64,000 nt of DNA, from positions 1 to 64,000 of the forward strand of contig JBEPUW010000021.1 in the NCBI GenBank assembly GCA_041691315.1, read 5' to 3'. Made by a program: the position numbers and the translations under genes. Below the pieces are notes generated by a model. It was not told the DNA's origin. It did not search any database and worked only from the letters and a program-made list of their open reading frames with translations. Origin of the DNA: Poindextera sp041691315. GTDB lineage: Bacteria; Pseudomonadota; Alphaproteobacteria; Caulobacterales; Caulobacteraceae. Shown here piece after piece: positions 58,019 through 64,000 of this stretch. Position 1 is the stretch's first letter; each line of letters opens with the position of its first letter.

Positions 58019-59587
58019 ATGGCTATTCACCTTTCCGCGCCGCGGACCACTGAACTGAAGCCGCGTATCGTGGTCTTTGGCGTCGGGGGCGCGGGCGGCA
58101 ACGCCGTCAACAACATGATCGAGTCGGGCCTCGAGGGGGTCGAGTTCGTCACCGCCAACACCGACGCCCAGCAGCTGTCGCGCTCGTTGACCGAACGACG
58201 CATCCAGCTCGGCGTCATGGTGACGCAAGGGCTGGGCGCTGGCGCCCATCCCGAGATCGGCATGTCGGCGGCCGAGGAGTCCGGTCTTGAGATCGGCGAA
58301 CATCTCGACGGCGCGCACATGGTGTTCATCACCGCCGGCATGGGCGGCGGCACCGGCACCGGCGCAGCCCCGATCATCGCCAAGACCGCCCGCGAGCGCG
58401 GCATCCTGACCGTGGGCGTCGTCACCAAGCCCTTCACCTTCGAAGGCCGCCACCGCATGCGGCTGGCCGACGCAGGCATCGCCGAGCTGCAACGTTACGT
58501 CGACACCCTGATCGTCATCCCCAATCAGAATCTGTTCCGCATCGCCAACGAGCGCACCACCTTCACCGAGGCCTTCGCCATGGCCGACCAGGTGCTGCAT
58601 TCCGGCGTCCGCTCGATCACCGACCTGATGGTGCTGCCCGGCCTGATCAATCTCGACTTCGCCGACGTCCGCACGGTGATGACCGAGATGGGCAAGGCGA
58701 TGATGGGCACCGGCGAAGCCTCCGGCGAGGACCGCGCCCTGGTCGCCTCGCAGAACGCCATCGCCAATCCGCTGCTCGACGAGGTCTCGCTCAAGGGCGC
58801 CCGCGCCGTGCTGGTCAACGTGACCGGCGGGCTGGACATGACCCTGCTCGAGGTCGACGAGGCGGCCAACGCCATTTCCGACCAGGTCGATCCGGAAGCC
58901 AACATCATCTTCGGCGCCGCCTTCGATCCCTCGCTCGAGGGCAAGATCAGAGTTTCCGTGGTCGCCACCGGCATGGACGGCCAGTCGATCGCCGCCATCG
59001 AGCCCAAGCCCGCCCGGGCCAGCCAGCCGGCGCTTGCGCCGATGACCATCCGCGAACCGGCGCCGGCCGCCGTTCCGGTCCGCGAGCCGGTCACGGCCAG
59101 CGCCAGCGTCGCCACGGTCCAGCCGCAGCCCGAGCGCGTCATCGAGCCAGTGACCGCCGCCGAGACCGCGCCCAGCGCCGGCGGGCTCGACCTCGCCGCC
59201 GAGTTCAAGCCGGTCTTCACCCGCGATGCGCCGCTTAGCCTGGACCAGGGCGACCTCTACGAAGCCCCGGCCGCCATCGAGCCCGAACGCACCGCCGCCA
59301 AGGCGGAGCCCGAGGTCGAGGAAGAGGGCCTCTTGCTGCACAGCCACGTGCCGATCGGCGACGAACGCCAGCAGAAGAACGGCTGGAAGATTCCCAGCCT
59401 GTTCGGCGGACGCGCCCGCAACGACCAGCCGCCGCCGCTGCGCGACTACCGCGGCGATCCGACGCCGGTCCTGCAGGCCCGCGCCGCCGCCAGCGCCCAG
59501 GCCGCCCTGCAACCCGCGCCCGAGGCGCAGGCCGACGCCGGCGAAGACCTGGAAATCCCCTCCTTCCTGCGCCGTCTGGCCAACTAG
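58019..59587 (+). CDS. ftsZ: FtsZ: tubulin-like division ring protein
   Basis: 522 residues. GTPase domain (about 1-320) with VFGVGGAGGNAVNNMIE, the tubulin signature GMGGGTGTGAAPIIA and the NLDFADVRTVM T7 synergy loop. A long Pro/Ala/Glu-rich linker (about 325-505) follows, then the C-terminal conserved peptide LEIPSFLRRLAN, which binds FtsA and other partners. The long linker is typical of Caulobacterales. GAGGGG precedes the ATG. Expression is probably set by CtrA, GcrA/CcrM and the promoter at 57880-57925. Confidence 0.98.
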   Translation: MAIHLSAPRTTELKPRIVVFGVGGAGGNAVNNMIESGLEGVEFVTANTDAQQLSRSLTERRIQLGVMVTQGLGAGAHPEIGMSAAEESGLEIGEHLDGAHMVFITAGMGGGTGTGAAPIIAKTARERGILTVGVVTKPFTFEGRHRMRLADAGIAELQRYVDTLIVIPNQNLFRIANERTTFTEAFAMADQVLHSGVRSITDLMVLPGLINLDFADVRTVMTEMGKAMMGTGEASGEDRALVASQNAIANPLLDEVSLKGARAVLVNVTGGLDMTLLEVDEAANAISDQVDPEANIIFGAAFDPSLEGKIRVSVVATGMDGQSIAAIEPKPARASQPALAPMTIREPAPAAVPVREPVTASASVATVQPQPERVIEPVTAAETAPSAGGLDLAAEFKPVFTRDAPLSLDQGDLYEAPAAIEPERTAAKAEPEVEEEGLLLHSHVPIGDERQQKNGWKIPSLFGGRARNDQPPPLRDYRGDPTPVLQARAAASAQAALQPAPEAQADAGEDLEIPSFLRRLAN

Positions 59588-59624
59588 GACCGACATACAA
59601 AGCCTTTATGGGTGGCGACGAAAG

Positions 59625-59649
59625 CCCCTTCTCCGTTTCGGGGAGGGGG
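59625..59649 (+). terminator. Hairpin downstream of ftsZ
   Basis: An 11-pair stem with a TTT loop (CCCCTTCTCCG / CGGGGAGGGGG, with G-T pairs) lies 38 bases after the ftsZ stop. There is no T tract. The likely role is ending the dcw transcript or protecting its 3' end. It resembles the arm at 3616-3638. Confidence 0.55.
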
Positions 59650-59813
59650 CCGACGTCGGACGGCCGGACCTAAATTCTCCAAACAAAATCAAAGACTAAA
59701 CCTCGAAACATTCGGACACGTTAGTTGAGTTGCCGCATCGAGGGCATCACCCTAATCCGTCAGGCTTGGCTTTTGGCGACTCCGTTCGCCCCCTTGGCAT
59801 AGGCGGTCCAGAC

Positions 59814-60707
59814 TTGGCGACATCGGCGGTCTTCCAGCACACCCTCGGCGCCTCCGTCGTCTTCGAAGGCGTCGGCCTGCACAGCGGCCAGTCCATGACC
59901 TGCGCCCTGCGTCCGGCTGCAGTGGGCGCCGGCGTCACCTTCATCCGCACCGATCTTGCCGGCGACAATCGCATTCCCGCCCGCGCCGAGGCGGTGATCC
60001 GCACCCAGCTTGGCACCGTGATCGGCAACGCCGCCGGCGCCGAGGTCTCGACCATCGAGCACCTGATGTCCGCCTTTGCGGCGCTTGGCGTCGACAACGC
60101 CATCGTCGAGCTGGACGGCCCCGAGCTGCCGATCATGGACGGCTCGGCCGAGCCTTTCGTGCGCCTGATCGACCAGGCCGGCGTCGAGTCCCAGAACGCG
60201 CCGCGCCACTATATCGAGATCGTCGAGCCCATCGAGGTGATCGACGGCGACAAGCGCGCCGCCCTGGTTCCCGCCGACCGCTTCGAAATGGCCTTCGAGA
60301 TCGACTTCGCCAGCGCCGCGATCGGCGGCCAGCGCATCGACATCGTGCTCGACGAGGAAGCCTTTCGCGACGGACTGGCGGCCAGCCGCACCTTCGGCTT
60401 CCTGCATGAGGTCGAGGCGCTGCGGAAGGCCGGGCTCGCCCGCGGCGGTTCGATGGACAACTGCCTGGTCATCGACGGCGACCAGTTGATGAATCCCGAA
60501 GGCCTGCGCTCGAGCGACGAATTCGTCCGCCACAAGGCCCTGGATGCGCTTGGCGACCTCTATCTGCTCGGCGCGCCGCTGATCGGCCGATTCGAGGGCG
60601 TACTCGCCGGCCACACCTTGAACAACGCACTGGCCCGTGCGGTTCTGGCCCGTCCCGAGGCCTGGCGCACCCGGCTCTATGCCGAAGCGCTGGCCGAGGC
60701 GGTCTGA
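59814..60707 (+). CDS. lpxC: LpxC: UDP-3-O-acyl-GlcNAc deacetylase (lipid A commitment)
   Basis: 297 residues from TTG 59814, with AGGCGG upstream. The open frame extends to 59730, but the added residues are not LpxC-like, and the family begins near FQHTLGASVVFEGVGLHSG. Zinc ligands are visible: His in TIEHLMSAFAALG and His and Asp in VRHKALDALGDLYLLG. The catalytic Glu-Thr and Lys areas and the HTLNNALAR (His) end are present. It makes the first committed step of lipid A. The 226-base gap after ftsZ suggests its own promoter. Confidence 0.94.
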   Translation: MATSAVFQHTLGASVVFEGVGLHSGQSMTCALRPAAVGAGVTFIRTDLAGDNRIPARAEAVIRTQLGTVIGNAAGAEVSTIEHLMSAFAALGVDNAIVELDGPELPIMDGSAEPFVRLIDQAGVESQNAPRHYIEIVEPIEVIDGDKRAALVPADRFEMAFEIDFASAAIGGQRIDIVLDEEAFRDGLAASRTFGFLHEVEALRKAGLARGGSMDNCLVIDGDQLMNPEGLRSSDEFVRHKALDALGDLYLLGAPLIGRFEGVLAGHTLNNALARAVLARPEAWRTRLYAEALAEAV

Positions 60708-60821
60708 CACACCTCCAGGCGCCGCCATCCGGTTTGCGCGCCGCCGGAGCTAGTGTAGAAGCCTCACTTCCTAAGCTCCGTCTTCCTTTGGCGCGGGGGC
60801 GTCTTGTCGAGGTCATCGTCC

Positions 60822-61841
60822 GTGCTCGCTAAGGTTCGGGTTCTTCCCGCATTTGCCGTTGTTCTCGTCCTGGCCATCGGCCTCGGCGGCTGCAATCTTC
60901 TGAGTCCGAAGAAGAAGACGGACACCACCTACGCCGACCAGCCGGTGGAACAGCTCTATTCGGTCGGCGCCGAGCGCCTCGACGCGCACCGCTGGGGCGA
61001 GGCGATCACCTATTTCAAGGAGGTGGAGCGCCAGCACCCCTATTCGGAATGGTCCAGGCGGGCGATCCTGATGGAGGCCTACGCCCACTATCAGTCGAAC
61101 AGCTATGACGACGCCATCGCCGACGCCAATCGCTTCATCGAGCTCTATCCGGGCAACGGCTCGGCGTCCTACGCCTATTTCCTGAAGGCGGAGTGCTATT
61201 TCGAGGAGATCCTCGACGTCGGCCGCGACCAGGCCGCCACCGAGTTGGCCGCCAACTCGATGCGCGAGGTTTCGCGCCGCTTCCCGCACACCGAATACGC
61301 CTCCGACGCGCGGCTGAAGATCGACATGATCAACGACCAGCTGGCCGGCAAGGAAATGACTATCGGCCGCTACTATCTGCGCAGCGGCGACACCCTGGCG
61401 GCGATCGGCCGCTTCAAGCTGGTGATCGAGCGCTACCAGACCACCAGCCACACGCCCGAGGCGCTGGAGCGGCTGGTCGAGGCCTATATGACCCTGGGCC
61501 TAGTCGAGGAGGCCAAGCGGAACGCCGCGGTGCTCGGCTACAACTATCCCGGCGACTATTGGTACCAGGCCGCCTATCGCCTGATGACCGACAAGGGCTA
61601 CACGCTTTCGGTGAAGCCGAACGGCCGGACCGGCCGGGGCTTTTTCAGCCGCGCGTCGAACTTCTTCTCGCCGCCGCCGATTTCGCCGCCGGAATCGCAG
61701 CTCGCCCAGCCGGACCAGTCGCCGGCCGCGGTCATGAGCAACGCGACGACGCCGGCGCCGTCTCCCGCCCCGGCCGGGCCAAAGCATCACTGGTGGGATC
61801 CCCTGCACCTGGAAAAGGCCCCACCGCCGCCTACGAGCTAG
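60822..61841 (+). CDS. bamD: BamD: outer-membrane protein assembly lipoprotein
   Basis: 339 residues from GTG 60822, with GAGG nine bases upstream; TTG 60804 is the alternative and adds MSRSSS. A lipoprotein signal peptide ends at the lipobox LGGC (AIGLGGCN). The mature chain has TPR repeats: PVEQLYSVGAERLDAHRWGEAITYFKEVERQHPYSEWSRRA and repeats up to about residue 245 with GRYYLRSGDTLAAIGRFKLVIERYQ. The last ~90 residues are Pro/Ser-rich. BamD is an essential BAM component. Confidence 0.94.
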   Translation: MLAKVRVLPAFAVVLVLAIGLGGCNLLSPKKKTDTTYADQPVEQLYSVGAERLDAHRWGEAITYFKEVERQHPYSEWSRRAILMEAYAHYQSNSYDDAIADANRFIELYPGNGSASYAYFLKAECYFEEILDVGRDQAATELAANSMREVSRRFPHTEYASDARLKIDMINDQLAGKEMTIGRYYLRSGDTLAAIGRFKLVIERYQTTSHTPEALERLVEAYMTLGLVEEAKRNAAVLGYNYPGDYWYQAAYRLMTDKGYTLSVKPNGRTGRGFFSRASNFFSPPPISPPESQLAQPDQSPAAVMSNATTPAPSPAPAGPKHHWWDPLHLEKAPPPPTS

Positions 61842-61901
61842 GCGGCCGGTCCGCTCGTCAATGCGGTTGACGTGCGCGCAATTGCGGCGATCCTCAGGCC
61901 C

Positions 61902-63602
61902 ATGCTGATCGGGCTGGCCATCCGCGACGTGGTCTTGATCGAGACCCTCGACCTCGCCTTCGGGCCGGGCCTGACCGCGCTGACCGGCGAGACCGGGGCC
62001 GGCAAGTCGATCATCCTCGACGCGCTGGGCCTGGCCACCGGCGCGCGGGCCGACGCCGGGCTGGTGCGCCGCGGCGCGACCCAGGCCCAGGCCACCGCCA
62101 TTTTCTCGCTGGCCCCCGACCACCCGGCCTGGGCCTATCTGGCGGACAAGGCGCTGGGCGAGACCCCGGACGACGACCTGGTGCTGCGCCGCCAGCTGGG
62201 GGCCGACGGGCGCTCCCGCGCCTTCGTCAACGACCAGGCGACCAGCGTCGGCGTGTTGCGCGACTTAGGCGCCATGCTGCTGGAGGTGCACGGCCAACAC
62301 GAGACGGTGGGCCTGCTCGATCCCCGCACGCACCGGCCGCTGCTCGACGCCTTCGGTGGACTGAAGGCGGAGACCAGCGCCGCCATCGAGACCTGGAGCG
62401 CCTGGCGCGCCGCGCGCGACCGCGCCGAGGCCCTGGCCGAAGCGGCGCAAAGGGCCGCCGCGGACACCGAGGAACTGACGCTTCGCCTCGGCGAACTCGA
62501 TCGGCTCAGCCCGCGGCTTGGCGAGGAAACCGAACTGGCCGAGCAACGCGCCTTGCTGGGCGCCGGCGAAAAAGCCCTGGCCGATGTCGCCGCGGCCCGC
62601 GACGCGCTCGGCGACAGCCTGACCAGCCGGCTGGCCCAAGCCTTCCGCGCCCTGGAGCGCGCGCGCGAGCGCACCCTGCAAGCGGGGGTGAGCGCCGATG
62701 GGCCCGCCGCCCAGCACCTGGCCGAGGCGGCCGCGGCCATCGATCGCACCCTGCTGGAGGCGACCGAGGCGGTCGCCGCCATCGACACCGCCGGCGCCGC
62801 TTTCGATTTCGAACCGGACCTGCTGGAAAAGGCCGAGGAACGGCTGTTCGCCTTGCGCGCCATGGCCCGCAAGCTTGGTGTCGCTGTCGATGACCTGCCC
62901 GACCGCCGCACCGCCTTCGCCGAGGCCCTGCGCGCCGGCGAGACCAGTCAGGCGGCGTTGCAGGCCGCCGAGGCGAAAGCGGCCGCCGCCCGCGCCGCCT
63001 ATCTGGGCGCCGCCAAGGCCCTGACCGCCGCCCGCCGCGCGGCCGGCGATCGGCTGGCCGCCGCCGTCGAGGCGGAACTGGCGCCGCTGAAGCTCGACAA
63101 GGCCCGGTTCCGTGTCGCCGTCGAGCCTTTGCCTGAGGACCGCGTCGGGCCGTCCGGCGCCGACCGCGTCGCCTTTGAAGTCTCCACAATTCCCGGCGCG
63201 CCGTTCGGAGCCCTGGACGCCATCGCCTCCGGCGGCGAACTGGCCCGCTTCGCATTGGCCCTGAAGGCTTCGTTGGCCGGTCGCGCGGACCAGACCCAAC
63301 CGCTGATGATTTTCGACGAGGTCGACCAGGGCGTCGGCGGCGCCGTGGCCGATGCCGTCGGCCTGCGCCTGAAGCGGCTGGCGGCGGAGGCGCAGGTCGT
63401 GGTCGTCACCCATTCGCCGCAAGTGGCGGCCCGCGCCGACGCTCACTGGCGCGTGCTCAAGCTGGGCGAAGGCGAGCGGACCCGCTCCGGCGTCGAGGCC
63501 CTGCCGCCGCAAGCGCGCGAAGAGGAAATCGCCCGCATGCTCTCCGGCGCCGCCACCACCGACGCCGCGCGCGCGGCGGCCAGGGCGTTGCTGGGATCAT
63601 GA
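61902..63602 (+). CDS. recN: RecN DNA repair ATPase (SMC-like)
   Basis: 566 residues from ATG 61902, giving the family start MLIGLAIRDVVLIETLDLAF; a GTG 30 bases earlier is less suitable. Walker A GETGAGKSIILDALGL, a central coiled-coil (about 155-370), the ABC signature ASGGELARFALALKA and Walker B PLMIFDEVDQGVGGAVA are all present. It acts in double-strand break repair. The 4-base overlap with the following GNAT gene suggests co-transcription. No LexA box was recognised upstream. Confidence 0.96.
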   Translation: MLIGLAIRDVVLIETLDLAFGPGLTALTGETGAGKSIILDALGLATGARADAGLVRRGATQAQATAIFSLAPDHPAWAYLADKALGETPDDDLVLRRQLGADGRSRAFVNDQATSVGVLRDLGAMLLEVHGQHETVGLLDPRTHRPLLDAFGGLKAETSAAIETWSAWRAARDRAEALAEAAQRAAADTEELTLRLGELDRLSPRLGEETELAEQRALLGAGEKALADVAAARDALGDSLTSRLAQAFRALERARERTLQAGVSADGPAAQHLAEAAAAIDRTLLEATEAVAAIDTAGAAFDFEPDLLEKAEERLFALRAMARKLGVAVDDLPDRRTAFAEALRAGETSQAALQAAEAKAAAARAAYLGAAKALTAARRAAGDRLAAAVEAELAPLKLDKARFRVAVEPLPEDRVGPSGADRVAFEVSTIPGAPFGALDAIASGGELARFALALKASLAGRADQTQPLMIFDEVDQGVGGAVADAVGLRLKRLAAEAQVVVVTHSPQVAARADAHWRVLKLGEGERTRSGVEALPPQAREEEIARMLSGAATTDAARAAARALLGS

Positions 63603-64000
63603 GTCGCCGCGCCGGCGCAATAGCGCTTGAACCGATCTCGATCGAAGACAAGGCCGCGCTGTGTGCGGCGTTCGACGCCTATCTGATCGCCCACGCCGAC
63701 CTGGTCGATCCCGACCGCGAATATGGTGATCCGACCGTCTATGACTATTTCGAGCTCTACTGGGTCGAGGCCGATCGTCACCCCTATTGGATCGTGGCGG
63801 ATGGCGAACGCGCAGGGTTCGTTTTGGTCAACGCCCATTCCCCTTCGGGCCTGGGGACTGCCCAATCGATTGCCGAATTCAGCGTCTTTCCTGATCGACG
63901 AAGGTGTGGCCTCGGCAAGTCGGCCGCTCTGGCCAGCTTCAAACGCCATCGCGGCCAATGGGAGCTTCAGGTCTATCGCGCCAACAGCGAGGGCATGGCC
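63599..64000 (+). CDS. GNAT-family acetyltransferase (3' truncated by the window)
   Basis: The first 134 codons are in the window, starting at ATG 63599 that overlaps the recN stop as ATGA. GNAT landmarks: WIVADGERAGFVLVNAH, then IAEFSVFPDRRRCGLGKSAALASF with the acetyl-CoA loop RRRCGLG, then QWELQVYRANSEGMA. The substrate is unknown. It may be an operon partner of recN by position only. Confidence 0.8.
   Translation, partial: MSRRAGAIALEPISIEDKAALCAAFDAYLIAHADLVDPDREYGDPTVYDYFELYWVEADRHPYWIVADGERAGFVLVNAHSPSGLGTAQSIAEFSVFPDRRRCGLGKSAALASFKRHRGQWELQVYRANSEGMA

Overview
The window is GC-rich, gene-dense DNA from a free-living alphaproteobacterium, most likely Caulobacterales (Caulobacter/Phenylobacterium-like; genus not certain). 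The clues are the division and cell-wall (dcw) gene order, the long FtsZ linker with its EIPSFLRRLAN end, a separate atpI-B-E-b'-b operon for ATP synthase F0, a perfect CtrA-type box and several GANTC (CcrM) sites upstream of ftsZ, and promoters that fit the Caulobacter sigma-73 pattern. No tRNA, rRNA, CRISPR array, prophage or intact insertion sequence was found.

Layout. 1-15 kb: the end of an OmpA-like gene, a repeat-rich gap, then metabolic and regulatory genes (yaaA, two SDR dehydrogenases, a stomatin/NfeD pair, a beta-lactamase-fold hydrolase divergent from a TetR regulator, a MarR regulator, thrB-rnhA, a GT2 glycosyltransferase with an unusual C-terminal HD-like domain, a thioesterase, and a CmcJ/NvfI-like oxygenase). 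14.7-21.2 kb: argS, then a tandem glycine riboswitch ahead of the glycine-cleavage operon gcvT-H-PA-PB. 21.4-27.1 kb: a conserved unknown protein, an ArsR-SRPBCC-GST operon, a dienelactone hydrolase with a CoA-transferase, and small membrane proteins.

27.2-38.6 kb (minus strand): the first half of dcw, mraZ-rsmH-ftsL-ftsI-murE-murF-mraY-murD-ftsW-murG, tightly overlapped. Upstream are rnpB (RNase P RNA), a decayed AbrB/PIN (vapBC-type) toxin-antitoxin relic and an AmpD-like amidase. 40.8-50.2 kb: a fused 5-oxoprolinase/hydantoinase, the ATP synthase F0 operon, and an HMW1C-like N-glycosyltransferase coupled to a GNAT gene. 50.2-59.6 kb (plus strand): the second half of dcw, murC-murB-[cytochrome P450 and a small CxxC protein]-ddl-ftsQ-ftsA-ftsZ, followed by lpxC, bamD, recN and a partial GNAT gene.

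Together the genes supply peptidoglycan precursor synthesis (murA excepted), division-ring assembly, lipid A commitment and outer-membrane assembly. The most interesting observations are: the dcw cluster split into opposite strands in a way that one inversion would undo; the triple-frameshifted vapBC relic; the stacked promoter/CtrA/GANTC signals at ftsZ; the orphan HMW1C enzyme; the GT2-HD fusion; the P450 insertion inside dcw; and several families of interspersed inverted repeats. I see no clearly new multi-gene defence or biosynthetic system.
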